Shown here: positions 8,424 through 17,919 of the stretch, piece by piece
How positions within the stretch are numbered: position 1 is the first letter of the stretch
How the letters are laid out: the number at the start of each line of letters is the position of its first letter
Assembly: GCA_020048635.1 (NCBI GenBank)
Contig: JAIFMF010000020.1
Location: forward strand, 1 to 47,975
Length of the DNA stretch: 47,975 nucleotides
Source: Desulfobacula sp.
GTDB lineage: Bacteria; Desulfobacterota; Desulfobacteria; Desulfobacterales; Desulfobacteraceae
Direction: 5' to 3'
The notes under the pieces: generated by a model
What the model was told of the DNA's origin: nothing
The model's database searches: none
What the model saw: the letters and a program-made list of their open reading frames with translations, nothing else
Program-made: the position numbers and the translations under genes

Positions 8424-9581
8424 ATGAAGTTTTTTCCGATTAAAGTTGCCATCCTTTGCCTCCTTGCGACGCCTATTCTGTATACGGTCACATTGATTTC
8501 CAGTGAAAAATATTTGAGTCGACGATATTCATCCCAAATTCAGGATATTCTGATCGGTGATTCAAAACCTTTGCTGGATGGCTCTATTTTTTTGGAAGAA
8601 CAGATTGCCAATAATATTCACAGATTTTTAATAGACGACAGAGTTCTTAGATTTACAGGGCTGGGTCTTAATATTTTGGTGACCACATCTCAAGGAAAGA
8701 TTCTTTATCCAGCTTATCTGGATGTTAATTCCCCTGCAATGGAGATGAACGATGAGTTTGAGGGTCAGGTAATTGCAAAAAAGAATTTTGAGCTTTTAAA
8801 CAATGGGCTGGAGGTGAAGGTTGAAGCAAATCTGGACCATGGATCATTCATTGGTAACATTATCCTATTTTTATATTTTGGAATTTCATTCTCGGTTTTT
8901 CTTATTTTTTATAAAATAGGCAGTTTCAAAGCATCTTTGGATCGGAAGAAAAACATGCAGTTGATAACCGATCTTCAAAAAGAAGACGAAATTCACAAAC
9001 AGATTCTGGATGATTTGAAAAAAGAGCGTCAAGGATTATTTGAAAACATTAAAGCGCTGAATACCAAGTATCAGGAAGACCGGAGGAAAGCAATCATCAA
9101 TGAGGAGGAAATGTTTGATGAAATTATTTCGCTGGAGGAAAAATTCAATGCTTTTATTGAATTTAAACAGGCCAAAGAAAAGGAAATTGAAGAATTAAAA
9201 TCAAAAATCCAAATCTATGAGAGAAGAAAAACCCCTAAACTGAGGAGGAATGAATTTGATTTCATTTTGAAACGCTTTTCAGCTCTTTATAAAACCATTG
9301 AGATGAATAGAAAAGCGTTGACCGGATTTCTGACTCTGGATGAGGATCACCAGATAAAGGTCGAGGAAATCATCCATATGCTGGACCGTGATCCAGATAA
9401 AGTCATTATCAAGCGAAAAGTCTTTTCAGGTAAAAAAAACAGAACAACTTGCTTTGAAGTGTTATTTGCTTATAATGGCCGATTATATTTCACAAAAAAT
9501 GAAAAAAATATGATTGAAATTTTGGTGATCGGAACCAAGAACACACAAACCAAAGATATGGAGTTTGTTCATAATTTATAA
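8424..9581 (+). CDS. Unknown inner-membrane coiled-coil sensor-like protein
   Basis: The 385-residue protein has a membrane helix at residues about 7-25, an extracytoplasmic domain of about 120 residues (26-145) and a second helix (about 147-168, NIILFLYFGISFSVFLIFY). A long charged coiled coil follows (about 170-270, rich in E/K), then a C-terminal globular part ending VHNL with strand pattern TTCFEVLFAYNGRLYF...MIEILVIGTKN. The topology is that of a transmembrane signalling protein, but no kinase, GGDEF, HAMP or methyl-accepting motif is present. The C-terminal strands vaguely resemble a RelE-like fold, which is not a functional claim. It is tightly spaced between the 193-residue protein (6 bases) and the AAA-OmpA ATPase (9 bases). 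Confidence 0.5.
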   Translation: MKFFPIKVAILCLLATPILYTVTLISSEKYLSRRYSSQIQDILIGDSKPLLDGSIFLEEQIANNIHRFLIDDRVLRFTGLGLNILVTTSQGKILYPAYLDVNSPAMEMNDEFEGQVIAKKNFELLNNGLEVKVEANLDHGSFIGNIILFLYFGISFSVFLIFYKIGSFKASLDRKKNMQLITDLQKEDEIHKQILDDLKKERQGLFENIKALNTKYQEDRRKAIINEEEMFDEIISLEEKFNAFIEFKQAKEKEIEELKSKIQIYERRKTPKLRRNEFDFILKRFSALYKTIEMNRKALTGFLTLDEDHQIKVEEIIHMLDRDPDKVIIKRKVFSGKKNRTTCFEVLFAYNGRLYFTKNEKNMIEILVIGTKNTQTKDMEFVHNL

Positions 9582-9590
9582 AAAATCATT

Positions 9591-11186
9591 ATGTATACAA
9601 CCTTTTATAATTTAAATCGAAAACCTTTTCAAATCAGCTCTGATCCTGTTTTCATGTGGTTGGGAGAAAAGCACAAGGAAGCCCTGGCCACCTTGAAATA
9701 TGGGATCTTAGACAATAAAGGATTTCTGCTGCTGACAGGGGATGTAGGAACAGGCAAAACGACACTGATTAATACTCTTCTCCAGAGCCTGAGTGATGAT
9801 ATCATATCCACAACGGTTCCTGACCCGGGGCTGGAGAAAATGGATTTCTTTAATTATATTGCAGCAGGTTTCGGCATTAAAAAGGAATTTTCAACTAAAG
9901 GCCATTTTCTTGCCTGTTTCAGAAAATTTTTAATTCAAGCCAGTGAGGATAAGAAAAAAGTACTTCTCATTATTGATGAAGCCCAACTGTTAACACAAGA
10001 GATGCTTGAAGAAATTCGGCTTTTATCAAATATTGAAAAAACAGATGCCAAGCTGATTAATATTTTTTTCATCGGTCAGAATGAATTTAATGAAATTTTA
10101 AACCGGGATCAGAACAGAGCTGTAAGACAGAGATTAACTTTAAATTATAATATTGATCCCCTGACCCCTGATGAAACCGGAAAGTATATCAGACACCGCC
10201 TGAATATTGCAGGTGCAACGGATCCAATTTTTCATGATGAGGCTATTCAGGAAATCTTTTTATATTCTGGCGGTTTCCCAAGAAGAATTAATGTGATTTG
10301 CGATCATTGTCTTTTATCAGGATATGTCAAGGAGAAGAAAACAATTGACAGCGCTATTGTAAAAGAGTGCGCCCGAGAACTTAGAATTCCGACATCTGTC
10401 AGAAATAGAGATATCAATGGGTTTACAGGGGATGGGCCAGACGTTCATTTGCCCAGCCGGATAAAGAACCCGTCATCTGTCGAACACTCTGAAAATAAAA
10501 ATAGAAAAAGAACCGTAATGGTTTTCATGAGGGTCTTGATTTGTTTATTCATCGGTTTTTTCATACTTTTTTTTTCTTTTCCAGATCACTTTAAAGAGTA
10601 CATCAATAACACTATACAGGGATTCAAACATCAACTGCTGCAGGTATCTATTCAGAATGATATTCAAAGCGAGGATAAAAATTTAAAGGCGCAGGCACCG
10701 GTTGAAACAATAGAAAAAGAAATAATGCCCGTCGAAAAAATATATCCGATAACAGAAGAAGTCGCTAAATTAGAGATAACCCAAAGCGACATCCTGATAA
10801 AGGGTGAAAACAACATAAAGGATGAAAAAAAAGAAAGCCCGCCGCTGCCGACGGAAAAAGTAATCGTCCGGTTTAAGTACGATAACAATGATTTTACCGA
10901 AGAAGGCTTGAAAGACCTTATCGATTTTGCAAATATTCTGGCCACGCTTCCGGATACGAAAATTATCATCACAGGATATACGGATGTTGAGGGATATGAG
11001 AATTATAATCAAAAACTTTCCGAGTTCAGGGCTAATATTGTCAGAAGTTTTTTCCTTGGCAGGGGTATAAGGCCGGACCAGATTGAGGTTATAGGATCTG
11101 GAAGTAAAAAACCAATTGAAAGCAATGATACGGCTTGGGGTCGTATGATGAACCGACGGGTTGAAATAGAGGTAAAAAAGAAATAA
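9591..11186 (+). CDS. ExeA/GspA-like AAA ATPase fused to an OmpA peptidoglycan-binding domain
   Basis: The 531-residue protein has three parts. Residues 1-270 form an ExeA/XrtA-associated AAA ATPase: N-terminal YNLNRKPFQISSDP, Walker A GDVGTGKTT (50-58), Walker B VLLIIDEAQ (D129, E130), sensor-like FFIGQ and the GGFPRRIN motif. A single membrane helix lies at about 307-330. After a charged linker, residues 423-531 form an OmpA-like domain (GYTDVEGYENYN..., ending GRMMNRRVEIEV), which binds peptidoglycan in the periplasm. ExeA/GspA has the same cytoplasm-membrane-periplasm plan but normally ends in a PG_binding_1 domain, so this looks like a domain replacement with conserved topology. It probably couples ATP hydrolysis to cell-wall remodelling for an envelope or polysaccharide machine encoded by the flanking TPR genes. 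Confidence 0.8.
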   Translation: MYTTFYNLNRKPFQISSDPVFMWLGEKHKEALATLKYGILDNKGFLLLTGDVGTGKTTLINTLLQSLSDDIISTTVPDPGLEKMDFFNYIAAGFGIKKEFSTKGHFLACFRKFLIQASEDKKKVLLIIDEAQLLTQEMLEEIRLLSNIEKTDAKLINIFFIGQNEFNEILNRDQNRAVRQRLTLNYNIDPLTPDETGKYIRHRLNIAGATDPIFHDEAIQEIFLYSGGFPRRINVICDHCLLSGYVKEKKTIDSAIVKECARELRIPTSVRNRDINGFTGDGPDVHLPSRIKNPSSVEHSENKNRKRTVMVFMRVLICLFIGFFILFFSFPDHFKEYINNTIQGFKHQLLQVSIQNDIQSEDKNLKAQAPVETIEKEIMPVEKIYPITEEVAKLEITQSDILIKGENNIKDEKKESPPLPTEKVIVRFKYDNNDFTEEGLKDLIDFANILATLPDTKIIITGYTDVEGYENYNQKLSEFRANIVRSFFLGRGIRPDQIEVIGSGSKKPIESNDTAWGRMMNRRVEIEVKKK

Positions 11187-11274
11187 AGGGTTACTCTATG
11201 CAAGCTCAATAGAATGAATTTGAAAAGGGTATGGTTGAGCATAAACATACCGTAGAACGGCAGGAGGCGAATCT

Positions 11275-12795
11275 ATGAAATTTGATCGAAAAGTGTTTTT
11301 AATCTTATTTCTTGTTTTTTTTGTTTCTTTTTCGTCAGCCGTTGCTCAGATCCCTCCCGAAGAGGAAAAACATAATACCCCTGAGATTTCCGATCATGCG
11401 AAAACCGTTCAGCCAGAAATAAATGCCAGGCATCATGAAGCCGTCAACGGGTCTATAAATCTCGGAGAAGCCTTACCTCTTTTCAGTTGCATTCCATTTG
11501 CCGGGATGCTCCTGTCCATTGCGCTTCTGCCGCTTATCGCCCCCACTCTCTGGCATCATCATTTCGGTAAGATTTCAGCTTTCTGGGCAGCCTGTATGGC
11601 GATTCCTTTTATTTTTGTTTTTAAACAGACAGCCGTCAATGAAATTTTTCATATCATTCTGGCAGATTACGTCCCTTTCATTATTCTCTTATGGGCCTTA
11701 TTCACTGTTTCCGGCGGTATCCTGCTCAAAGGAACCTTAAGAGGGACTCCTGTTGTCAATACGGGGATTATCCTGATCGGAACGATTCTCGCTTCCTGGA
11801 TGGGGACTACGGGAGCCGCCATGCTCATGATCCGTCCGCTTCTGAGGGCCAATGACCATCGAAAGAACAAAACAGTTATGGTTGTTTTCTTTATTTTCCT
11901 TGTGGCCAATATCGGCGGCGCCTTGACCCCGTTGGGTGATCCTCCCTTGTTTTTAGGATTTCTTCACGGCGTGGAGTTTTTCTGGACATTAAAAATTTTA
12001 CCGCATATGCTTTTATCCGCCGGTATTCTTCTGATCGTCTATTTTATCCTTGATACTTATTATTATAAAAAAGAGAAGGCAACGGTTCCGGACCAGGGAG
12101 AAAAAAAACCACTCCGCCTGGTTGGAACCCATAATTTTATTTTTCTCGGGGGGATTGTCGGTTCGGTATTGATGAGCGGTATCCTGGACCTGGGTGAGGT
12201 CTCTACCCTGGGTGTCCACAGAGCGGTTCAGGACTGGCTGAGGGATGGGCTTTTGATTGTCATGGGGATAGGCTCTCTTTTGTCCACATCCGGGGAAATC
12301 AGGGAAGAGAACCAATTTTCATGGGCCCCGATGATTGAAGTGGCATATCTTTTTATCGGCATTTTCATCACTATGATTCCCTGCCTTCTCCTGCTCAAGG
12401 CAGGACCGAACGGTGCGTTTGCATTCCTGATCAATGCCGTCCAAAAACCAGCCCATTATTTCTGGGTATCAGGGTTGCTGTCCGCCTTTCTGGATAATGC
12501 CCCGACCTATCTGACCTTTTTTAATACAGCACTGGGAAGTTTCTATGGCAGTATGCCGGAATCATCATCCGTTCCTTTATTGATGACAGAAAAAGCAGTT
12601 TATCTGAAAGCGATCTCATGTGGGTCGGTTTTTTTTGGTGCATGCAGCTATATCGGCAACGCTCCCAATTTTATGGTCCGGTCCATTGCCAGTGAGTCAG
12701 GGACGGTCATGCCGAGTTTTTTTGGGTATATCCTGAAATATTCATTCGTTTTTTTAATTCCGACTTTTATTATTGTAACCTTTATTTTCTTTTAA
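11275..12795 (+). CDS. Sodium:proton antiporter, NhaD/ArsB (ion transporter) superfamily
   Basis: The 506-residue protein starts with a cleavable-looking signal segment (about 6-24) and a His-rich extracytoplasmic stretch (about 27-60), followed by about eleven or twelve membrane helices. Characteristic segments are TGAAMLMIRPLLRAN, NIGGALTPLGDPPLFLGF, the downstream SGLLSAFLDNAPTYLTF and SCGSVFFGACSYIGNAPNFM. These are the paired NxGG/GDPP and DNAPT / GNxxN motifs of NhaD-type Na+/H+ antiporters and related carriers. It would exchange Na+ for H+ across the inner membrane. A strong Shine-Dalgarno (CAGGAGG) precedes the ATG. It is on the same strand as the signalling operon that follows 51 bases later, and both may serve sodium and pH homeostasis. 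Substrate assignment is by family only. Confidence 0.8.
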   Translation: MKFDRKVFLILFLVFFVSFSSAVAQIPPEEEKHNTPEISDHAKTVQPEINARHHEAVNGSINLGEALPLFSCIPFAGMLLSIALLPLIAPTLWHHHFGKISAFWAACMAIPFIFVFKQTAVNEIFHIILADYVPFIILLWALFTVSGGILLKGTLRGTPVVNTGIILIGTILASWMGTTGAAMLMIRPLLRANDHRKNKTVMVVFFIFLVANIGGALTPLGDPPLFLGFLHGVEFFWTLKILPHMLLSAGILLIVYFILDTYYYKKEKATVPDQGEKKPLRLVGTHNFIFLGGIVGSVLMSGILDLGEVSTLGVHRAVQDWLRDGLLIVMGIGSLLSTSGEIREENQFSWAPMIEVAYLFIGIFITMIPCLLLLKAGPNGAFAFLINAVQKPAHYFWVSGLLSAFLDNAPTYLTFFNTALGSFYGSMPESSSVPLLMTEKAVYLKAISCGSVFFGACSYIGNAPNFMVRSIASESGTVMPSFFGYILKYSFVFLIPTFIIVTFIFF

Positions 12796-12846
12796 TATAT
12801 TCAGTCCAAAGAAGGTGAAAGTATTTGAAAAGGAGCAGCAATACCA

Positions 12847-14919
12847 ATGGATATCAATCTTAAAGGCTTAAAAATAGCCATCATCGGAGGGAATAGTCCT
12901 TGTAAAAGAATTCTTGAATTGTTGACAGGGCCCGGTTTAAAGGAAGTCGCTCCGGAAGTCCTTCTGGTCGCCGATCCCCTGACCCGTTCCGAAGGTATCC
13001 TTTGCGCAAAGGAAAAAGGGATCCGGGTGACGGCTGATTTTGATGATATATGCAGGCTTTCCGGTATCGATGTTATATTAAAACTGAAAAATGATGAGGT
13101 TTTAAATTGTATTTTAGAAAAGATAAAGACCGAGAAGGTTAGGATTATTGACCTTGGTGCCCATAGAGCGGTTTCGTTCATAGATTATCTTGAGGCAGAG
13201 GAAGAAAAAATCAGGATAAAAACGAAAATTCTGGCCAAAGAGATTGACAGAAAAGAAATTGTGGCCCTGTTTGATGCATATTCAGCGAGAATCAGGAAAA
13301 ATGCAGAAAAAGAAAAGAAAATTCTGGAACTGGAAAGGGCGGATCTGATTGAGATTGAAAAAGAGCTTTCTCAAATCATACAAGGCAGTATGATCCCCAC
13401 TTTTATCATCAACAACGAGCATATTATCACGCATTGGAACAGGGCATGCGAAGATCTGACCGACCAGAAAGCCTATGAACTGGTAGGGACCGATCGCCAG
13501 TGGGTACCGTTCCGGTCGGCAAAAAGGCCTACCATGGCCGATATTATTGTCGGAAGGATGTCGGAAGAAGAGGTGACGAAATATTACGGGTCTTCCTGGA
13601 GAAAATCGGTGCTCATCAAAGAAGCCTATGAGGCGGAAGAATTTTTTCCGCATCTTGGCAAGGAAGGAAAATGGATTTTTTTTACTGCCGCACCAATAAA
13701 ATCACCAGACGGTAAAATCATCGGCGCCATAGAAACCTTAAGGGACATGACGCAAGACAAAAAGGCAAAAGAAGAACTGGAACTCCAGGACAAGGAACTG
13801 TCCACGCTGTATGAAAAATATAAAAAATCCGAAGAAAAATACAGGTCTCTATTTAATAACAACCCCAATCCGATTTTTATTATTGATTCCAAAACCCTTG
13901 AAATCCTGGATGTGAATCACAGGGTGGAGAATGAATACGGCTACAATAAAACCGAACTTCTTGGAAAATCTTTTCTCAATATCTGGGAAACATCCGATGA
14001 AACGATTCAGCAGGGCCTGGAAACGCTTCCGGATAACAAATCCATTCTTTTTACCAAGAAAAAGCATTTCAAGAAAAATAAGACCGGATTCTTCGTCAAT
14101 GTCAAGGTGGTTCATGCCACCTACAGCCACAGGGATGTTCTGATCGCTTCCGCCACAGATATCACCGAAAGCGTGGAAAAAGATACCCAGTTGATCCAGG
14201 CCGGAAAACTGGCGACCCTCGGCACCATGGCGGCAGGGATGGCCCATGAAATCAACCAGCCTCTCAACGTCATCCAGATTTGTGCTGATCTCATAATGAA
14301 AATGATCAATAAAGGGATTACGATTCCAGACGAAGAACTCATGATGATGGCCAGGGATATCATCGATAATGTGACAAGGGCTGCCGGTGTTATCCGGCAT
14401 GTCCGGGATTTTTCGAGGCAATCGGAAAGAAATCTTAAAAAATTAACGATCAACGACCCCATACGGGATGTTTTTAAGGTGCTGGGGCATCAGATCAGCG
14501 TTCACGCCATTCAGGTCAAACTTGAGCTTGATCCGGACATCCCGGAAATTCTGGCAGAACATAACCGGTTGGAACAGGTATTTATCAATCTTGTCACCAA
14601 TGCCATTGATTCCATGGATGAAAATGCCCAAAAGCTCGAAATCGAAGGGGGCATGGCACAGAAAATACTTCTGATCAAAACCTATAGCAAAGACGATCAG
14701 GTGGTTGCAGAGGTCTCTGATACAGGGATAGGGATGAATGAAGCGGTTAAGCGAAAGATTTTCGAGCCGTTTTTTACCACCAAGGAAACTGGAAAAGGTA
14801 CAGGTCTTGGGACCAGTATCAGTTTCGGGATTATCAAGGATTATGAAGGAACAATTGAAATAGAGAGCGAATATGGCAGGGGCGCTAAATTTATAGTCAG
14901 GTTTCCGGCAATCAAATAA
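12847..14919 (+). CDS. Hybrid sensor histidine kinase with N-terminal Rossmann-like domain and two PAS domains
   Basis: The 690-residue soluble kinase has no membrane helices. Residues 1-120 look like a Rossmann nucleotide-binding domain (strand [10 protein letters not shown], then a helix, [30 protein letters not shown]). Residues about 175-300 form an atypical PAS domain ([20 protein letters not shown]) and about 325-440 a second PAS ([17 protein letters not shown]). The HisKA H-box is AHEINQPLN with His467. The HATPase domain has the N-box [15 protein letters not shown] and GKGTGLG. It is the first gene of an operon with a receiver-kinase, a receiver and a USP. A pyridine-nucleotide or other small-ligand input is inferred from the Rossmann-like domain; the ligand is unknown. 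Confidence 0.85.
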   Translation: MDINLKGLKIAIIGGNSPCKRILELLTGPGLKEVAPEVLLVADPLTRSEGILCAKEKGIRVTADFDDICRLSGIDVILKLKNDEVLNCILEKIKTEKVRIIDLGAHRAVSFIDYLEAEEEKIRIKTKILAKEIDRKEIVALFDAYSARIRKNAEKEKKILELERADLIEIEKELSQIIQGSMIPTFIINNEHIITHWNRACEDLTDQKAYELVGTDRQWVPFRSAKRPTMADIIVGRMSEEEVTKYYGSSWRKSVLIKEAYEAEEFFPHLGKEGKWIFFTAAPIKSPDGKIIGAIETLRDMTQDKKAKEELELQDKELSTLYEKYKKSEEKYRSLFNNNPNPIFIIDSKTLEILDVNHRVENEYGYNKTELLGKSFLNIWETSDETIQQGLETLPDNKSILFTKKKHFKKNKTGFFVNVKVVHATYSHRDVLIASATDITESVEKDTQLIQAGKLATLGTMAAGMAHEINQPLNVIQICADLIMKMINKGITIPDEELMMMARDIIDNVTRAAGVIRHVRDFSRQSERNLKKLTINDPIRDVFKVLGHQISVHAIQVKLELDPDIPEILAEHNRLEQVFINLVTNAIDSMDENAQKLEIEGGMAQKILLIKTYSKDDQVVAEVSDTGIGMNEAVKRKIFEPFFTTKETGKGTGLGTSISFGIIKDYEGTIEIESEYGRGAKFIVRFPAIK

Positions 14920-14930
14920 GGAAATGAATT

Positions 14931-16478
14931 ATGTCACCCATAAAAATTTTATTAGTTGATGACGAAGAACTCATTATCAGACTGCTTTCCATGTCTCTTC
15001 AAAGCGATGGTTATCAAACCGTTTCAGCGTTTTCCGGCGAAAAGGGCCTTGAGGTCTTTAAAGCGGAGGCCCCTGATATCGTGATCACGGATATCAAAAT
15101 GCCTGGAATGGACGGACTCACACTTTTAAAAAAAATCAAGGAAATCGATCCTGATAGAGAAGTTATTATTGTAACCGGACATGGGGATGTCGATTCCACC
15201 ATTATGGCGCTTCAGTATGGTGCCAGCGATTTTATCAATAAACCGGTGCGTGATGCAGCACTTGCCATTGCCATTGAAAGGGCGAAATCAAAGATTGCCA
15301 TCCGCAAAAAGCTTGAAGAATACACGATCAATCTTGAAAAAAAAATAGCAGAGGCCACGGAAGAAATCAGGAGAAAATCGGATTTCCAGAGACTGCTGAT
15401 CAGAAGCTCAAACGATGCCATTGTGGCCTTTGACAGTGAGTGGAAAGTGGTCGTGTACAACCCTGAAGCCGCAAGGCTGTTTGGCGAAGCGGCAAAGGAT
15501 GTCCTTAACAAATTGACTATTGATGAACTTTACACAACTAAAATCGCTACGGTTTTTAAAAAACAAGTGGCGCTTGAAACGGATCAGAGAAATTATCCAT
15601 GGAAAGAACAGGTCATTCATACCAAAGACGGCAGGCAGATACCGGTTCGATATGCCAGCAATGTTTTGTTCGAGAATAATGAATTTGTCGGGACGGTTAA
15701 TTTTTTTCAGGATCTGACTGAAATCAAACGGCTTGAGGCGGAACTGGTCCGGTCCGAGCGGATGGCGGCTGTCGGGCAGACTGTCAGCGGTCTCGCCCAT
15801 TATGTGAAAAATATCCTCATCGGTTTGAAAGGGGGTTCATACATTGTGGATGTCGGGCTTCAGAGAAACAATACGGAAAAACTCAGATCCGGCTGGGAAA
15901 CCATCAAAAGAAATATAAAAAGGATCGGAGATCTCACGCAGGATCTTCTGACCTATTCAAAACAGAGGGAACCTGAATTGGAAAATTGTTCTCCCCATGA
16001 CATCATCCATGAGCTTCTGGAATTGCTGCGAGAATTTGCAGAATCAAAAAATATTAGTATTTCAATGGAAGCGGACAACTCCATCGGATGGATAAAGGCT
16101 GATCCCAAGACCATTCACCATTCTTTGTTAAATATAATCAATAATGCCATTGATGCCTGTATTGAAGACGAGAATATATCGAAACAACATGAAGTCAAAA
16201 TCAGGACCTTCGTAGATCAGGACCATATGATTTGTTTTGAAGTTGCAGACAACGGCTGTGGAATGGATGAGGAAACAAGAAACAAATTATTTACGCCCAT
16301 GTTCAGTTCCAAGGGGGGGAAAGGAACCGGTCTCGGGCTTTTGGTTACGGAAAAGCTGATCGAAGAGCATAAAGGGTTTATTGAGATTGAAACAAGCCCG
16401 GGAGCCGGCAGTTTGTTCAGAGTCAGACTCCCTTATGAAAAACCAGATGAAGTTGGTGGAATGGAGCAAGGAGCATAA
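14931..16478 (+). CDS. Receiver-PAS-histidine kinase
   Basis: The 515-residue soluble protein begins with a receiver domain (acidic D10/D11, phospho-acceptor D54, K104 in INKPV). A short coiled coil follows, then a PAS domain (about 155-270) and a kinase core. The H-box is unusual: SGLAHYVKNILIGLKGG with His290, so the Asn-Pro of the common HExxNPL is absent while the downstream Lys/Asn remain. The HATPase domain is intact (NIINNAIDAC, ADNGCGM, GKGTGLGL). It starts 11 bases after the Rossmann-PAS kinase stop. The receiver is probably phosphorylated by that kinase, so this could be an intermediate relay enzyme. No DNA-binding output exists. Confidence 0.85.
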   Translation: MSPIKILLVDDEELIIRLLSMSLQSDGYQTVSAFSGEKGLEVFKAEAPDIVITDIKMPGMDGLTLLKKIKEIDPDREVIIVTGHGDVDSTIMALQYGASDFINKPVRDAALAIAIERAKSKIAIRKKLEEYTINLEKKIAEATEEIRRKSDFQRLLIRSSNDAIVAFDSEWKVVVYNPEAARLFGEAAKDVLNKLTIDELYTTKIATVFKKQVALETDQRNYPWKEQVIHTKDGRQIPVRYASNVLFENNEFVGTVNFFQDLTEIKRLEAELVRSERMAAVGQTVSGLAHYVKNILIGLKGGSYIVDVGLQRNNTEKLRSGWETIKRNIKRIGDLTQDLLTYSKQREPELENCSPHDIIHELLELLREFAESKNISISMEADNSIGWIKADPKTIHHSLLNIINNAIDACIEDENISKQHEVKIRTFVDQDHMICFEVADNGCGMDEETRNKLFTPMFSSKGGKGTGLGLLVTEKLIEEHKGFIEIETSPGAGSLFRVRLPYEKPDEVGGMEQGA

Positions 16479-16481
16479 ATA

Positions 16482-16874
16482 ATGAGTAAAAAAGTTCTTG
16501 TGGTGGATGATGATCCTGATGTCCGGTCCTTTATTGTTACGGTTCTGGAAGAAAATTTATATATACCTGTCATTGCTCAGGATGGCGTGGAGGGGCTTGA
16601 AAAAATTGAAAAAGAGAACCCTGACCTTGTCATTCTTGATGTATTGATGCCCAGGGGAAGCGGGATACGGCTGTATCACCATCTGAAAACGGATGACCGG
16701 TTCAGCCAGCTTCCCATTATCATGTTTACCGGGATTTCTCTTCGCTCCTTTTTAAAATCCCAGAAAGTTTTGGATGAGTTCAAAGGGGCAAAAGTTCCTG
16801 AACCTGACATTTATCTTGAAAAACCGGTGGACCCGGAAGTATTGGCTGAAGCAGTCAGGAAAAAACTCGGTTAA
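16482..16874 (+). CDS. Single-domain response regulator
   Basis: The 130-residue protein is a receiver domain only. It has the acidic pocket D9-D11, phospho-acceptor D53 (VILDVLMP), Thr in FTGIS and the Lys in LEKPVD. The loop between strand 4 and strand 5 (about 80-108) is longer than usual. It starts three bases after the receiver-PAS-kinase stop and is followed by the USP gene, so it is co-transcribed. Receiver-only proteins act as diffusible phosphate carriers or allosteric regulators of a partner; the partner here is probably the adjacent kinases. Confidence 0.85.
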   Translation: MSKKVLVVDDDPDVRSFIVTVLEENLYIPVIAQDGVEGLEKIEKENPDLVILDVLMPRGSGIRLYHHLKTDDRFSQLPIIMFTGISLRSFLKSQKVLDEFKGAKVPEPDIYLEKPVDPEVLAEAVRKKLG

Positions 16875-16903
16875 TCAAAATGCTGTCAAAAGCCGGAGTA
16901 TTT

Positions 16904-17785
16904 ATGGAAATTAAAAAACTGCTGTTTGTAACAAAGTTTGAAGGTCTTTGTTATGATGCCTTGAGATCTCTTCTGGTACTTCGAAAGGCAGACCTGGAAC
17001 ATGTTGTTTTCCTGAATGTGATCGAGAGAGATAAGGTCGCCATGAAAAGAGGGGCAGGTTATCTCAAGGAAGAAGAAGTCAAATTAAAGGAAACGGCAAA
17101 TATCCGGTTTATTGACTGGGCTGAAAATCTTTTTGAAATGGGGATGGAAGTCGGCGCCTATATTGAAGTATCCACCCTGATTCCGGAGATCCTGAAAGTC
17201 ATTGAAAAAGAGTCTCCTGATCTCATCGTCATCGGCCGTTCCCATAAAAGTACCCTGGAGCAGCTCTATTCAGGATCAGACGTGAATGAACTGGTCCGGA
17301 GAACCCGTATCCCGATCCTTGTTTTCAAACACATGGCTGAAGATAAGATCGTTCCTGAAAAACTGTTTGAACGCCTGCTATTTGCCACCAACTGGTCTGA
17401 AACCGTGGTAAGGATGGTTGAATATATCAAAAGCATGAAAAATGTGATCGGTGAGATTCATGTCATCCATGTGGTTAAGGACAGTGCCCTGAAAAGTCCG
17501 GATGCCCATGCAGTCCAGAAGGTGCGAAAATCGGAACGTAAAAGACTCGATGACCTTTGCGATGAATTGGAGGAGCAGGGAATAAAGGCCAGGGCCCATT
17601 TATATGTGGGTGATCCGCAAAAAGAGATAGAAAAGGCGGCCAGGGAATACCAGGCCAGCATGATTGTTTTAGGATCCAGTGATAAGGCAGCCATTATTGA
17701 ACGATGGGGCGGCTCCATTTCAAGACATATGTCCGACAATTCAATTTTTCCCTGTTTGATCATCCCCGGCAAAAAGGAAACATAG
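16904..17785 (+). CDS. Tandem universal stress protein
   Basis: Two UspA-like domains lie in a protein of about 293 residues. Each has the hydrophobic strand start (KKLLFVTKFEG; ERLLFATNWSE) and the C-terminal pocket motif: IGRSHKSTLEQLYSGS in domain 1 and LGSSDKAAIIERWGGS in domain 2. The consensus is G-2x-G-9x-G(S/T); here the second Gly is His or Asp, so ATP binding may be altered. I place the start at ATG 16904, which has GGAG five bases upstream. An in-frame ATG at 16880 would add eight residues but has no ribosome site. It is the last gene of the kinase/receiver operon, giving a stress-type output to that pathway. Confidence 0.8.
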   Translation: MEIKKLLFVTKFEGLCYDALRSLLVLRKADLEHVVFLNVIERDKVAMKRGAGYLKEEEVKLKETANIRFIDWAENLFEMGMEVGAYIEVSTLIPEILKVIEKESPDLIVIGRSHKSTLEQLYSGSDVNELVRRTRIPILVFKHMAEDKIVPEKLFERLLFATNWSETVVRMVEYIKSMKNVIGEIHVIHVVKDSALKSPDAHAVQKVRKSERKRLDDLCDELEEQGIKARAHLYVGDPQKEIEKAAREYQASMIVLGSSDKAAIIERWGGSISRHMSDNSIFPCLIIPGKKET

Positions 17786-17842
17786 CCGTGCTTCAAAATG
17801 CTACAATATAGTCATGTAATAGCTATTTTTTTTCTTCAAGTG

Positions 17843-17871
17843 TTGACCTGGTAAAGTATAGTTGTTATAAA
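17843..17871 (+). promoter_or_regulatory. Sigma-70-type promoter for the receiver/Mrp operon
   Basis: TTGACC (17843-17848) and TATAAA (17866-17871) are separated by 17 bases, close to the consensus -35/-10 pair. They lie about 50-75 bases upstream of the receiver gene at 17920 that heads the Mrp operon. A T-run (17825-17832) just upstream may end the previous operon, but its stem is weak. Confidence 0.6.
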
Positions 17872-17919
17872 CACCATCTAAATTGATAGCGGTATACCCA
17901 GTTAATTTAAGGAAAAGAT

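Noticed and set aside
11200..11260. Short inverted repeats (TCTAT/ATAGA, GGTATG/CATACC) between the AAA-OmpA gene and the antiporter
   Set aside because: Stems of 5-6 bp with 9-12 base loops and no T run; not distinguishable from chance.
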